Assembly: GCA_910588375.1 (NCBI GenBank)
Contig: CAJUQA010000007.1
Coordinates: forward strand, 62,001 to 126,000
Reading direction: 5' to 3'
From: an uncultured Odoribacter sp.
GTDB taxonomy: Bacteria > Bacteroidota > Bacteroidia > Bacteroidales > Marinifilaceae
DNA length: 64,000 nucleotides
In this document: one piece after another, positions 18,206-28,025 of the stretch
Layout: each line of letters starts with the position of its first letter
How positions within the stretch are numbered: position 1 is the stretch's first letter
Program-made: the position numbers and the translations under genes
The notes under the pieces: model-generated
What the model was told of the DNA's origin: nothing
Seen by the model: only the letters and a program-made list of their open reading frames with translations
Database searches by the model: none

Positions 18206-19168
18206 ATGTTTTATCATGTAAAAGAATTACAGTTTAATGCACGTGTATCCAAACCGGACCCGCATTTTGCACGTGTAATGCTTGAAGCATTCGGCGGTGC
18301 GAATGGAGAGTTGAAATCCGCCCTGCAATACTTTGTACAAGCCTTCAGTTGTCATAATCCATTTCCGGACAAATATGACATGCTGATGGATATTGCTACC
18401 GAAGAATTCGGACACTTGGAAATCGTGGGAGCTACAATCCAAATGCTTCTGGGAAAAGTGAACGGAGAAATGAAAGACGTACTTGAAAATACACCGCTCC
18501 ACACAATGATGAGCGGTAAATCAGCTAAAGAAGAACTGATTCATCAAGCGTTCACCAATCCGCAATTCCTGGTAGGTGCTCCCGGAAGTCCGGCCTTGAC
18601 CGATAGTAACGGAAATCCCTGGTGTGCCACTTACGTATCAGCCACAGCAGAACTAACAGTAGACCTGCGTTCCAACATGGCGGGAGAAGCCCGTGCCAAA
18701 ATAGGCTATGAAAACCTCCTCCAATTGACAGACGACCCTTCGGTAAAGGAAACACTTGTTTTTCTCATGACGCGAGAGGTGACACATTACCAGCAATTTG
18801 AGGCTGCATTAGAAACAATCAAACCCAATTTTCCCCCGGGTGTATTTCAAACATCCCCCAAATACAGCAACCTCTATTTTAACCTATCAAAAGGCGAAGA
18901 CGCCCGTGGTCCATGGAACGAAGGAAAAAGCACCCAATTAAACGAAACCTGGCAATACATCGAAAACCCGCTGGAATACGTACAAGCAACAAACGGACTC
19001 CGGGACATCGAGCCACAAGGCACTTCCCGGACGCTGGAATCCATGGAAAAAGCAGATAAAGAACTGAGCAAACAACGTTGGAAAGAAATAGACTCTGCCA
19101 CTCCGGAGACCGATCTTCAATGGAGCAACTATTCCAATCACCCCCAAAAACAGAAAAAAACGAAATAA
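18206..19168 (+). CDS. Manganese catalase (non-haem)
   Basis: The enzyme converts hydrogen peroxide to water and oxygen at a dimanganese centre in the cytoplasm. The 320-residue four-helix-bundle protein has all expected ligand segments: GANGELKSALQYF (Glu), TEEFGHLEIVG (Glu, His), NMAGEARAKIGYE (Glu) and REVTHYQQFE (His). The start MFYHVKELQFNARV is typical. The gene stands alone with a 289-bp upstream region that contains no TAnnTTTG box, so an alternative sigma factor or activator may drive it. The charged C-terminal tail (about 260-320) is longer than in many homologues. Confidence 0.93.
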   Translation: MFYHVKELQFNARVSKPDPHFARVMLEAFGGANGELKSALQYFVQAFSCHNPFPDKYDMLMDIATEEFGHLEIVGATIQMLLGKVNGEMKDVLENTPLHTMMSGKSAKEELIHQAFTNPQFLVGAPGSPALTDSNGNPWCATYVSATAELTVDLRSNMAGEARAKIGYENLLQLTDDPSVKETLVFLMTREVTHYQQFEAALETIKPNFPPGVFQTSPKYSNLYFNLSKGEDARGPWNEGKSTQLNETWQYIENPLEYVQATNGLRDIEPQGTSRTLESMEKADKELSKQRWKEIDSATPETDLQWSNYSNHPQKQKKTK

Positions 19169-19180
19169 TCAGACAAAAAA

Positions 19181-19213
19181 CGAGTGCTAAGGATATTACA
19201 GACTTAGCACTCG
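19181..19213 (-). terminator. Terminator overlapping the stop codon of the TPR-HTH regulator
   Basis: The perfect 11-bp arms CGAGTGCTAAG and CTTAGCACTCG with an 11-nt loop are followed on the minus strand by TTTTTTG. The TAA stop of the minus-strand gene (19206-19204) lies within the upstream arm. It ends the regulator transcript and faces the catalase gene. Confidence 0.8.
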
Positions 19214-20790
19214 ATTTCATTTTCATGAAATCCGGCCGCTAACTTTCGGAGCGTCTCCTTCAAATAAGAAGACAAGGATACTGGAAGCCCCATTTTCTTT
19301 CCCAGCCGACTGCAACGGACATAAACATTATTTACATTCACATTATATAACACACTCATCTCCTGTGGAGTAAACCCCGCACATACAAAACTGCACAATT
19401 CCAATTCTTCCTTGGAAAGCCCAAATTCCGCTTTCAGAATATCTATTATACCATAATAATTCAAATTAGTAACTTCCAGCAAATCAGCCAGCATATCTTG
19501 GGTAAGTATGTCCACACACATCAACTCCTTCACCTTACGGCAAAAAATATCTTTAGACTTATTTCCTTCCCCATATTTAAAAGACAAATCCGTCAACTGT
19601 CTGATAATTCCCAAGCGTTTATTTAGAGCCATTTTCAATACAGCCTCTTTCTCATTCTTTTCATTCAATTTTTCCATAAGGCTATTTCTGGAAAGCTCAT
19701 GTTCCTCCCGCAAAGCCTCTATCAATCCGGTATATTCCTCTATAACCCGGCTTTTCTCCTTCACAACTTTCCTGTGATGAAAAATAATCAACAATGCCAC
19801 CAATATCAGTACAATCACCAAAAACAAAAGAACAACAAGCGTAATGGTCTTACGGTAATTATTACTTTCCAACACACCATTCCGATCCATCAAATGTTGA
19901 TTCCTATATTTATCCTCCACTTTAAAAACATACTTCCGGCTGTCAACCACAGAAACAGAATCCATCTTCCGACGATACCGAAGCGAAGCCAAATAAGCCT
20001 CCCCGTTCGTATCCGGCCGGAAAACCGCATCTCTGTCCGCCAATACGACAAATTTTCCAAAAGTCACCGTATCATCCAATACCCTCAAAGGAGGCATCTC
20101 CTCTTTACACAAATAAAAATAAGCAAAATACTCCTCTAAATGAACCCGAAAACTTGTATCACACCGTCTGTCTGCCCTGTCCAAAGCTTGAATACAATAA
20201 TTCCAAGCACTATCCTGACAATTGAGATGCAAAAAACATTTTGCGATATTTCCCAGAGCATAACTTTCATTCAGACTATCCCTGGCCAAAGAAGAATAAT
20301 ATTCTGCTTTCCGGTAATGTTCCAAAGCTTCGGTAATAATATACTGACTGGAATGCAATTTCCCCAATTCATTATAAATCCTTCCCAATAACATGTAATT
20401 CCGCTCTTTGAGTGCATATTGTTCGGCATCAACAAGATAACGGACTGCATCACCTGCACTATCCCTATCGCTATATACACGTCCCAAATAATAATTAGCC
20501 CATGCATATCCCGCTCCTCCTTCCGCAGCGTAATAATTCCATGCCTCTCGAAGCAAAGAATCGGATTCTACAAACATTTGTTTCCGATATTGCAATTCCG
20601 TATAAAGCAAAGCAAAACGAGCCTTCTCCTCCGCTCCCGAAAAAATCCGTTCCATCCGGTTCAACATATTCCATGCACTGTCAACATCACAATAGGCAAG
20701 CCTTTCTGCAATCTCGACCGGAGCCCACTCCGGAGTGGAACAATTATAACATCCCCAGACAACAATAATGAAAACAAAAACTTTATACAT
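19204..20790 (-). CDS. Membrane-anchored TPR protein with C-terminal LuxR-like HTH
   Basis: From the ATG at 20790 the protein has 528 residues. It starts with a hydrophobic signal (YKVFVFIIVVWGCYNCS) whose Cys could be lipidated. It continues with TPR-like helical repeats to about residue 290 and has one transmembrane helix (TLVVLLFLVIVLILVALLII) near 310-330. A coiled coil leads to a C-terminal HTH (ELCSFVCAGFTPQEMSVLYN, then VYVRCSRLGKKMG). This is the Bacteroidota design of an external sensor joined across the membrane to a DNA-binding domain. The target genes are unknown. The longer TTG start at 20817 overlaps the -7 box and is rejected. Confidence 0.75.
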   Translation of the reverse strand: MYKVFVFIIVVWGCYNCSTPEWAPVEIAERLAYCDVDSAWNMLNRMERIFSGAEEKARFALLYTELQYRKQMFVESDSLLREAWNYYAAEGGAGYAWANYYLGRVYSDRDSAGDAVRYLVDAEQYALKERNYMLLGRIYNELGKLHSSQYIITEALEHYRKAEYYSSLARDSLNESYALGNIAKCFLHLNCQDSAWNYCIQALDRADRRCDTSFRVHLEEYFAYFYLCKEEMPPLRVLDDTVTFGKFVVLADRDAVFRPDTNGEAYLASLRYRRKMDSVSVVDSRKYVFKVEDKYRNQHLMDRNGVLESNNYRKTITLVVLLFLVIVLILVALLIIFHHRKVVKEKSRVIEEYTGLIEALREEHELSRNSLMEKLNEKNEKEAVLKMALNKRLGIIRQLTDLSFKYGEGNKSKDIFCRKVKELMCVDILTQDMLADLLEVTNLNYYGIIDILKAEFGLSKEELELCSFVCAGFTPQEMSVLYNVNVNNVYVRCSRLGKKMGLPVSLSSYLKETLRKLAAGFHENEIEC

Positions 20791-20814
20791 ATACACCTTA
20801 GCCAGAACAAAAGA

Positions 20815-20822
20815 CAAAAATA
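20815..20822 (-). promoter_or_regulatory. Promoter -7 element of the TPR-HTH gene
   Basis: On the minus strand this reads TATTTTTG, a TAnnTTTG match 25 bp before the chosen ATG. A clear -33 box was not found. Confidence 0.5.
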
Positions 20823-20942
20823 AAATATCTCCGGCAACAAAAGCACAACACCTTTTCCCTCCTTCCCACCTGAAAGAATATTTTTATACAATCTGTTCAT
20901 TACAAACATTTTGTCTACAAGAATGTAAGATACCTCCAAGTA

Positions 20943-21866
20943 TCATGCATTCTTTCCTCCACATTCACAGCAATGTTTTCCCGGCATTTCCAGCTCCAAG
21001 GTCACATGGGAAATCCCCTGTTTTTCCAATACCTCCTTCAAACGGCACTTCACCTCTTCCATCCGCTCCCATTCTCTTACCACGACATGAGTAGTTAAAG
21101 CTATTTCCGTTGTACTCAATGCCCAAATATGCATATGATGAAAACCTTCCACTCCAGAAGTTCCTGCAATAATTTTCCCGATAATTTCATAATCCATATT
21201 CTTCGGCACCCCATCCAAAGACAGACGTAAACTGCTACGCAGCAAATCCCAAGTCGAAAATACAATCACTACCGCAATCACAATACCTATCAAAGGATCC
21301 ACTGCATACCAACCTGTATAGCGGATAATCAAACCGGAAACGACCACTCCCACGGAAACCAACGTATCAGCTGCCATATGCAAATAAGCCCCCTTCACAT
21401 TTAAATCTTTCTCTTTATCCCTCATAAACAACCAGGCAGTAACAGCGTTAACGACCACCCCTATACCGGCCACCCACACCATCGCATCTCCATTTACAGG
21501 ACGAGGATTCAACAGTTTTTCAATACTCTCACCAAGAATAAAACCAACGGCAACCAATAATATCACCGCATTCAACAGCGATACCAACACCGTACTTTTT
21601 TTATAGCCATATGTATATTTCACCGTAGGTTTCACTTTCGCCAAACGAAAAGCAATCAGAGCCAACACCAAACTGAATACATCCCCCAAATTATGACCGG
21701 CATCGGAAATCAAACCCAACGAATTATACCAGAAACCAGCCGCAAATTCCGCCACGACAAAAACAACATTCAGAGCTATCCCCCAAATAAAAATGCGGTT
21801 CAAAGACATCATGCCGAAATCATGATGATGTCCATGATGAGTATGTATATGAATATCAGATGACAT
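20943..21866 (-). CDS. Cation diffusion facilitator (zinc/cadmium/cobalt exporter)
   Basis: The 307-residue protein is of the CzcD/ZitB type and exports divalent metal from the cytoplasm in exchange for protons. It has a His-rich N-terminus (HTHHGHHHDFG) and six transmembrane helices. The metal-site motifs are SDAGHNLGDVFS in helix 2 and HMAADTLVSVGVV in helix 5, followed by a cytoplasmic C-terminal domain (GVEGFHHMHIWALS). A Cys-rich tail (CCECGGKNA) could bind metal. It lies 108 bp downstream of a TonB receptor in the same direction, suggesting a shared metal theme. Confidence 0.93.
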   Translation of the reverse strand: MSSDIHIHTHHGHHHDFGMMSLNRIFIWGIALNVVFVVAEFAAGFWYNSLGLISDAGHNLGDVFSLVLALIAFRLAKVKPTVKYTYGYKKSTVLVSLLNAVILLVAVGFILGESIEKLLNPRPVNGDAMVWVAGIGVVVNAVTAWLFMRDKEKDLNVKGAYLHMAADTLVSVGVVVSGLIIRYTGWYAVDPLIGIVIAVVIVFSTWDLLRSSLRLSLDGVPKNMDYEIIGKIIAGTSGVEGFHHMHIWALSTTEIALTTHVVVREWERMEEVKCRLKEVLEKQGISHVTLELEMPGKHCCECGGKNA

Positions 21867-21974
21867 ATAATTAATATTAGATCCGTATAACCATTTCCCT
21901 TTTCATAGCAACATATATACGAAAAACTATAACAAAAGATAATTCCACACTCACCGGTATTTTCCTATCCTTTC

Positions 21975-24272
21975 TCAAAACATGATTTTCAGACCGGCAT
22001 AATAACTCCGGGGTATACCGGGACCATACATATACCCGGAATCCCGATCCGCTCCTTGATCAAAATCCTTCTGATAGGCATCAAATATATTCCGGACTCC
22101 GACATTCCATTGCAAAGTAACCTCCTTATAAAGAGGAACATCATACCCCAGCTTCAATTCCATATCAAAAAAATCCGGAGTCTTTTCCGTCCGGTCCTCA
22201 GCAATTACTCCCGCCATATGCTGCACCAGCATACGTCCCGTATACGTCCCTGCCATAGATGCTGAAAAACGCTTCGCTGGATTCAACAAAGCCGTAAAAT
22301 ATCCATATACATCCGGTGTCCTGAACAGCCGCTTTTCAGCCGGAACATCCGGATTTTCACTCCATACCTCCGGCTCCTTATAACGACTCCGCTGTAACGT
22401 CGCCCCCGCCTGCAACTCAAACCAACGAGTAAACACAGCCCGGGCTTCCAAATTCACCCCCATCACTTCCGCACCCGACCCATTCCGTCGTTCTTTTGTG
22501 ATAATACCGTCTTCCTTGCTGATATCCTCCAGCACAAACACATCTTTCAGATTCGTATAAAAACCTTCTGCCAGAAAATTCACCCGCACTTGTCCGAAAC
22601 GGTGATACCAATCTGCCGACACGCTCACACTCCGCGATTTTTCCTCCTTCAAACCCGGAGCCAATTGGATTATAGCCACATCTCCCCCCACAGCAGCAAT
22701 ATGCAAATCTTCATCAAACGCCTGAGGTGCCCGAAAACCACCGGAATAACTCGCCCGGAAATTCAAATCGGAAGTAGGATTAAAACGCAGATTTACTCTG
22801 GGACTAAATACCACATGGTCAAGCATATTGTGTTTATCCAAACGCCCCCCTAAAAGAACGCTCCATCTATCATTTTTCCACTCGTTCTGAAGAAAAACAC
22901 TGTAAATACGGGTTCTCTGGGTAAAATCACGCTCATACCCCTTAATCCGGTCTGTCAACTCATCATAATTAAACTCCGCTCCCAGTGTCAAATCGGAAGG
23001 CATAAAGGCCAAACAGTTAAAATGATAAAAAAACTGTCCGCCACCCACATAAGTCAAATCAGCCGTATTTCCATAGGCATTCGGATCCTGCTTTACCCCA
23101 TAATAACTCTCCCGGTCAATATGTTGCATAGAAGAAAACAGACTGAAACGGGAACGTTCATTAGGCGAAAAATAATCAAACTTCACCCCTCCGGTATTAA
23201 TATCATGCTCCACCTGTTCGGCAATATCCGCTTCATGGGGAGGACGGTCCATCAAATTGCCACCGCGACGGAATTCATGTATCGTATGATATTCTACCGT
23301 CAGCCGGCTATATACTCCGGTTTTCAAAAAAGACCTCATACCGGCGGTCTTGCTTTTCAACTTCGGCAATTCACTGTATCCGTCGCCATCGTGGTCATAT
23401 TCAGAACGGGAACGCGACTGTGCAAACACATACACCCCGCCTTTATGGTTATCACTCACCAAAGAAGCATTCAGAGATGTCGCATTATCAAAAACGGATT
23501 TCCCTCCGATCATATCTGTCATATGAGCTACCTGCGCCGAATTACGCTGGGGCTCCTTTGTAATCACATTTATCGTCCCGGCTATCGCCGAAGAACCGAA
23601 CAAAGCACTGCCACCGCCCCTCACGACCTCCACCCGTTCAATCATATTCGCCGGAATCTGCTCCAAACCATATACACCGCTCAACGCACTGAACACCGGA
23701 CGTGAATCAATCAATATCTGCGTATAGGGACCATCCAAACCGTTTATTCTCACCTGCTGGAATCCGCAATTCTGGCAATTATTCTCTACCCGAACTCCCG
23801 GTTGAAAACTCAATCCTTCCGCCAAACAAGATGCCCCGGTGGCTTCAAACAATTTCGTATCCAACACTTTCACAATGGCAGGGGCTTGGCGCCGAGTCGT
23901 CTCATTACGATTTGCCGACACCACCACCTCATCAAGAGCCACCTGGTCCTCTTCCACTTCAAAATTAAGTTCAAGAGTCTGCCCCTTCTTCAATACCACC
24001 TCCCGCTCCTGTGTCTTATAACCGACAGCCGTCACCACAACAATAAACCTTCCCTCCGGCAAATTCCGCAAAAAATAATGCCCCGTCGCATCCGTAGCCG
24101 CACCGATAGTCGTACCTTTCAACGCCACCGTCATAAAAGGCAAATGCTCATGAGTATACTTATCCACTACATGACCATAAATATTGGCATCCGTTGAATT
24201 CAAACCCGTAGGCACAGCCTCACACACCAACACATCCAATACCCATAACAATAAAACAACATATTTACGCAT
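21975..24272 (-). CDS. TonB-dependent outer-membrane receptor
   Basis: The 765-residue protein has a signal peptide, then a carboxypeptidase-regulatory-like beta-sandwich (IYGHVVDKYTHEHLPFMTVALKG, residues 31-115) typical of Bacteroidota. The plug domain (ALDEVVVSANRNETTRRQAP and RVEVVRGGGSALFGSSAIAGTINVI) follows, then a 22-strand barrel ending in aromatic Phe (GLKIMF). It resembles the CirA/siderophore or metal receptors more than SusC, and no SusD partner is present. The substrate is unknown; the CDF exporter downstream hints at metal. Confidence 0.88.
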   Translation of the reverse strand: MRKYVVLLLWVLDVLVCEAVPTGLNSTDANIYGHVVDKYTHEHLPFMTVALKGTTIGAATDATGHYFLRNLPEGRFIVVVTAVGYKTQEREVVLKKGQTLELNFEVEEDQVALDEVVVSANRNETTRRQAPAIVKVLDTKLFEATGASCLAEGLSFQPGVRVENNCQNCGFQQVRINGLDGPYTQILIDSRPVFSALSGVYGLEQIPANMIERVEVVRGGGSALFGSSAIAGTINVITKEPQRNSAQVAHMTDMIGGKSVFDNATSLNASLVSDNHKGGVYVFAQSRSRSEYDHDGDGYSELPKLKSKTAGMRSFLKTGVYSRLTVEYHTIHEFRRGGNLMDRPPHEADIAEQVEHDINTGGVKFDYFSPNERSRFSLFSSMQHIDRESYYGVKQDPNAYGNTADLTYVGGGQFFYHFNCLAFMPSDLTLGAEFNYDELTDRIKGYERDFTQRTRIYSVFLQNEWKNDRWSVLLGGRLDKHNMLDHVVFSPRVNLRFNPTSDLNFRASYSGGFRAPQAFDEDLHIAAVGGDVAIIQLAPGLKEEKSRSVSVSADWYHRFGQVRVNFLAEGFYTNLKDVFVLEDISKEDGIITKERRNGSGAEVMGVNLEARAVFTRWFELQAGATLQRSRYKEPEVWSENPDVPAEKRLFRTPDVYGYFTALLNPAKRFSASMAGTYTGRMLVQHMAGVIAEDRTEKTPDFFDMELKLGYDVPLYKEVTLQWNVGVRNIFDAYQKDFDQGADRDSGYMYGPGIPRSYYAGLKIMF

Positions 24273-24470
24273 AACAATATTCCAATTGAATAAAACCCTA
24301 ATTTATTCTTCCCACTGCAATTAAAGCGCCGAAATTAATTATTTTTTCCCAAATCCCCGCATCCGCCGACACATTCACCTATTTCATCATATAACAACAG
24401 CTGATTCACAAAGCCAGAGAAGCAAATCAAAATTCTAAAAATTAACTCCCGTTATTTGCGTATAAAAATG

Positions 24471-24478
24471 TATATTTG
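24471..24478 (+). promoter_or_regulatory. Promoter -7 element of the rsfS-ftsH operon
   Basis: The element is TATATTTG, an exact TAnnTTTG match 27 bp before the rsfS ATG. It shows that an upstream in-frame TTG at 24476 is not the start. Confidence 0.65.
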
Positions 24479-24505
24479 CCAATTCAAAAAGAGGGGAAGA
24501 CAAGA

Positions 24506-24862
24506 ATGGCACAAACACCTGCATTAGTCAAGAAAATAGTAGAAGCGTTAGAAGACAATAAAGGGCTCCGGATTGTTACCATCGACCTGCGGAAAATAGA
24601 AAACTGTTTTTGCAGTTTCTTCGTAATATGTCATGGTACTTCCAATACCCATGTCGCAAGTCTGGCCGAATCCGTTGAGGAAAAATTAAACGGGATAAAA
24701 GAAAAACCCATACACATTGAAGGAAAAGATACTGCCCAATGGATCATTCTGGACTACGGCAATGTCGTGGTACATGTTTTTCAGAAAGAACAGAGAGACT
24801 ATTACCAACTGGAAGACTTTTGGGGAGACGGAGTAAAAAAAGAAATCGAAACAACTAATTAA
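24506..24862 (+). CDS. rsfS: Ribosome silencing factor RsfS
   Basis: RsfS binds ribosomal protein L14 and blocks subunit joining during starvation. From the ATG at 24506 (with GAGGGGAAGA upstream) the protein has 118 residues. It has the family core: CSFFVICHGTSNTHVASLAESVEEKL and the signature WIILDYGNVVVHVFQKEQRDYYQLEDFWGD, described here in parts over residues 72-105. It is followed by ftsH after 39 bp, an order common in Bacteroidota. Confidence 0.95.
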   Translation: MAQTPALVKKIVEALEDNKGLRIVTIDLRKIENCFCSFFVICHGTSNTHVASLAESVEEKLNGIKEKPIHIEGKDTAQWIILDYGNVVVHVFQKEQRDYYQLEDFWGDGVKKEIETTN

Positions 24863-24901
24863 TAGCATACAGCCCAAGGCTGTTTTACAGAAAAACAAAC
24901 T

Positions 24902-26899
24902 ATGGCAGAAAATAAGGAAAACAAAAAAGACAATTTCAACTTCCCGCCCATCGGCGGCGGAAAAAATATAAAAACGCCCAAATTCAACAGTTATTGGATA
25001 TTCCTGCTATCGGCACTGATCATTATCGGATTCAACTTCTTCGGGATGAAAACCGATCCGGTAAAAACCAACTGGCAGGAAGTCAAAACCAAAATGCTGG
25101 AAAAAGGAAACGTCGAAAAATTCATTGTCGTCACCAATACGGGACAGGTCAATGTCTTTATCAAACCCGACAAAATACAAGATTACTCCCAGTTGCTCTC
25201 CAAAGGATTCAAGAATTATGACCGAGGTCCCCAGTTCACCTTTGCCATCGGTTCTCTTGAAGGTTTTGAAAAAAACGTAGCCGATGCACAGCAAAACATC
25301 CCGGGAGCTGCCGGAGTCACCCTCGAATATGAAAAAGAATACGACGGTTGGGGTAATTTGATAAACTTCCTCTTCCCTATCATATTAATCCTTTTTATCT
25401 GGATTTTCTTTTTCCGGAAAATGAGCAAAGGTGCCGGAGGAGGCGGAGGTATTTTCAATGTAGGAAAATCCCAGGCCAAGTTATTCGACAAAGAATCCAA
25501 CATCAAAATCACATTCAAAGATGTTGCGGGACTGGCTGAAGCTAAACAGGAAGTGGAAGAAATCGTTTCGTTTCTGAAAAGTCCGGACAAATACACCAAA
25601 TTAGGAGGTAAAATTCCGAAAGGCGCTTTGTTAGTTGGTCCTCCGGGAACGGGGAAAACCCTTATGGCCAAAGCCATGGCGGGTGAAGCCAATGTCCCCT
25701 TCTTTTCCATGTCCGGTTCAGACTTCGTGGAAATGTTTGTCGGTGTAGGAGCTTCCCGCGTACGTGACCTGTTCAAACAAGCCAAAGAAAAAGCCCCCTG
25801 CATCATCTTCATTGACGAAATAGATGCCATCGGACGTGCCAGAGGCAAAAACCCCAATATGGGCTCCAACGACGAACGGGAAAACACACTCAACCAGTTA
25901 CTGACCGAAATGGACGGCTTTGAAACCAATTCAGGCGTTATCATCATCGCTGCCACCAACCGGGCAGACATACTCGACAGCGCCCTGTTGCGGGCCGGAC
26001 GTTTCGACCGCCAGATATACGTAGACCTTCCCGAACTGAAAGACAGGGAAGACATCTTCAAAGTACACGTCAAACCGTTAAAACTCGCCGAAGACGTAGA
26101 CATCTCTTTTCTGGCCAAACAGACTCCCGGATTCTCCGGTGCTGACATTGCCAACGTAGCCAACGAAGCCGCCTTGATTGCCGCACGAAAAGATAAAAAT
26201 GCCGTAGAGAAACAAGACTTTCTTGACGCCATCGACCGTATTGTCGGCGGACTGGAAAACCGAAGCAAAGTCATCAAGGTAAACGAAAAGAAAGCCATTG
26301 CCTACCACGAAGCAGGACATGCAACAGTATCCTGGCTATTACAACACGCCCATCCCCTGCTGAAAGTAACCATTGTTCCCCGGGGAAAAGCCTTGGGTGC
26401 AGCGTGGTACTTGCCACAGGAACGACAAATCACTACCAAAGAGCAACTGCTCGACCAAATGTGCTCCGTACTGGGTGGACGTGCTGCGGAAGAACTCACT
26501 TTCGGGCAAATCTCCACCGGAGCCCAAAACGATCTGGAAAAGGCAACCAAACAGGCTTACGCCATGGTTACCATATTCGGTATGAGTGAAAAAATCGGCA
26601 ACTTAAGCTATTATGACTCCACCGGACAAAATGATTTCAGCTTCACCAAACCCTATTCCGAAAAAACGGCGGAACTCATTGACAGCGAAGTCAAAGAACT
26701 GGTGGAAAATGCTTATACACAAGCCAAGGAACTCTTGAAACAACATCAGGAACAACACAAACAGGTGGCGGAACTTCTATTGGAAAGAGAAGTCATATTC
26801 AGCGACGACCTGGAACGAATATTAGGGAAACGTCCGTGGAAAGACGATGAAGAAGAAAACTCTCTCGAAGCGAAAATACCCGCCGAAGAGCAACAATAA
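24902..26899 (+). CDS. ftsH: ATP-dependent zinc metalloprotease FtsH
   Basis: FtsH degrades misassembled membrane proteins and short-lived cytoplasmic substrates as a membrane-bound hexamer. The 665-residue protein has transmembrane helices near 31-48 and 152-172 and a periplasmic segment between them. The AAA module has Walker A GPPGTGKT from residue 246, Walker B CIIFIDEIDAIG and second-region homology ATNRADILDSALLRAGRFDR. The M41 zinc site is HEAGH from residue 469. It belongs to the rsfS-ftsH-DUF2007-cdsA cluster, with 7 bp to the next start. Confidence 0.98.
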   Translation: MAENKENKKDNFNFPPIGGGKNIKTPKFNSYWIFLLSALIIIGFNFFGMKTDPVKTNWQEVKTKMLEKGNVEKFIVVTNTGQVNVFIKPDKIQDYSQLLSKGFKNYDRGPQFTFAIGSLEGFEKNVADAQQNIPGAAGVTLEYEKEYDGWGNLINFLFPIILILFIWIFFFRKMSKGAGGGGGIFNVGKSQAKLFDKESNIKITFKDVAGLAEAKQEVEEIVSFLKSPDKYTKLGGKIPKGALLVGPPGTGKTLMAKAMAGEANVPFFSMSGSDFVEMFVGVGASRVRDLFKQAKEKAPCIIFIDEIDAIGRARGKNPNMGSNDERENTLNQLLTEMDGFETNSGVIIIAATNRADILDSALLRAGRFDRQIYVDLPELKDREDIFKVHVKPLKLAEDVDISFLAKQTPGFSGADIANVANEAALIAARKDKNAVEKQDFLDAIDRIVGGLENRSKVIKVNEKKAIAYHEAGHATVSWLLQHAHPLLKVTIVPRGKALGAAWYLPQERQITTKEQLLDQMCSVLGGRAAEELTFGQISTGAQNDLEKATKQAYAMVTIFGMSEKIGNLSYYDSTGQNDFSFTKPYSEKTAELIDSEVKELVENAYTQAKELLKQHQEQHKQVAELLLEREVIFSDDLERILGKRPWKDDEEENSLEAKIPAEEQQ

Positions 26900-26906
26900 T
26901 ATCGAT

Positions 26907-27110
26907 ATGGACAACTGGATTTCGGTATATGAAACAGCCCAACTGTATCGGGCGGAATTGGTCAAAGACATTCTGAATAACGAAGAGGTGGATGCCGTCA
27001 TTCTAAATCGCAAAGACTCCTCCTACCATTTCGGAAGCATTCAAGTAATGATCCATCCTGAAGACAAAGAAAAAGCAGCAAAAATTGTAAAATCAATCCA
27101 TTGTGAATAA
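26907..27110 (+). CDS. Small DUF2007 protein
   Basis: The 67-residue protein starts MDNWISVYETAQLYRAELV. DUF2007 members are short alpha-beta proteins of the ACT/GlnB-like fold, sometimes called putative signal transducing proteins, with no proven role. The ATG at 26907, 7 bp after the ftsH stop, is preferred over a longer frame that would overlap ftsH. The stop overlaps the GTG start of cdsA by 8 bp, indicating translational coupling. A role in membrane or lipid homeostasis is only suggested by its position. Confidence 0.75.
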   Translation: MDNWISVYETAQLYRAELVKDILNNEEVDAVILNRKDSSYHFGSIQVMIHPEDKEKAAKIVKSIHCE

Positions 27111-27912
27111 TTTCGTCAAACGAGCCGTCAGCGGACTTATGTTCGTTGTCATTTTAACCGGATGCATCTTTATACATCCCGTTGCGTTTTTCATTCTTTT
27201 TTTTGCCATCAACATCCTTGGACTACTCGAATTTTCACACATGGCGAAAAGAATGCACGTCTATATCAACACCCCTGTTTATCTGCTTTGCGGCAGCATG
27301 CTGTTCACGGCCGGATTCCTGCATACCTACTGGGGATACAGGGACGGGTTCCTGTGGTGCTTTATCATCTCCTTCATACTGGGAATCTGGGAACTTTACC
27401 GGAAAAAAGGGAATGCATTCCAAAACATTGCCTTTGCCTACTACGGTCTGCTCTATCTCAGCCTACCATTCACTTTATTAATCTATCTGCCCTACATGAC
27501 CACCGGAGCCTGGAAACCGGAAATCATCTTCTTTCCCTTTCTGTTGGTATGGCTAAACGATACATTCGCCTACCTGTTCGGCTCCCAATTCGGGCGACAC
27601 AAACTCTTCCCCCGCATATCACCTAAAAAATCATGGGAAGGCGCTATCGGCGGTGGCGTGGTCACCATCTCGGTCGCCCTGTTTATAGCTCCCTACATAG
27701 AAGGATTGACAATCGTCAATAACATCATCATATCCTGTATCGTAGTCCTATTCGGTATTTTCGGAGACCTGCTGGAATCCATGTTCAAAAGAAGCATCGA
27801 AATCAAGGACTCCGGTAACATCATGCCCGGTCACGGCGGAATCCTTGACCGTTTTGACGCCGTCATATTCGTCATTCCGGCAATTTTCGTCTATCTGGAA
27901 TTCGTTTATTAA
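27103..27912 (+). CDS. cdsA: Phosphatidate cytidylyltransferase (CDP-diglyceride synthase)
   Basis: The enzyme makes CDP-diacylglycerol from phosphatidic acid and CTP in the inner membrane. The 269-residue protein has about seven to eight transmembrane helices. The C-terminal signature is complete: SMFKRSIEIKDSGNIMPGHG followed by GILDRFD, carrying the acidic metal-binding residues. The start is GTG at 27103, overlapping the DUF2007 gene. The product feeds phosphatidylserine decarboxylase encoded 113 bp downstream, although that gene has its own promoter. Confidence 0.95.
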   Translation: MNNFVKRAVSGLMFVVILTGCIFIHPVAFFILFFAINILGLLEFSHMAKRMHVYINTPVYLLCGSMLFTAGFLHTYWGYRDGFLWCFIISFILGIWELYRKKGNAFQNIAFAYYGLLYLSLPFTLLIYLPYMTTGAWKPEIIFFPFLLVWLNDTFAYLFGSQFGRHKLFPRISPKKSWEGAIGGGVVTISVALFIAPYIEGLTIVNNIIISCIVVLFGIFGDLLESMFKRSIEIKDSGNIMPGHGGILDRFDAVIFVIPAIFVYLEFVY

Positions 27913-27966
27913 AAATCCCTACAGGACAACTCACACATTCGGTATTTTAATCTTTATTTACCAATC

Positions 27967-27996
27967 TTTGAGTTTTAAGTTTTTATCGTACCTTTG
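27967..27996 (+). promoter_or_regulatory. Bacteroides-type promoter of psd
   Basis: TTTG (27967-27970), an 18-bp spacer and TACCTTTG (27989-27996) make a near-consensus promoter ending 29 bp before the psd ATG. Confidence 0.65.
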
Positions 27997-28025
27997 TCCG
28001 TTGATAAATATTAAAATCTCTGAAA

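Noticed and set aside
25216..26298. A 360-codon minus-strand open frame opposite ftsH
   Set aside because: Ser/Arg-rich shadow of ftsH with no domain or regulatory signals.
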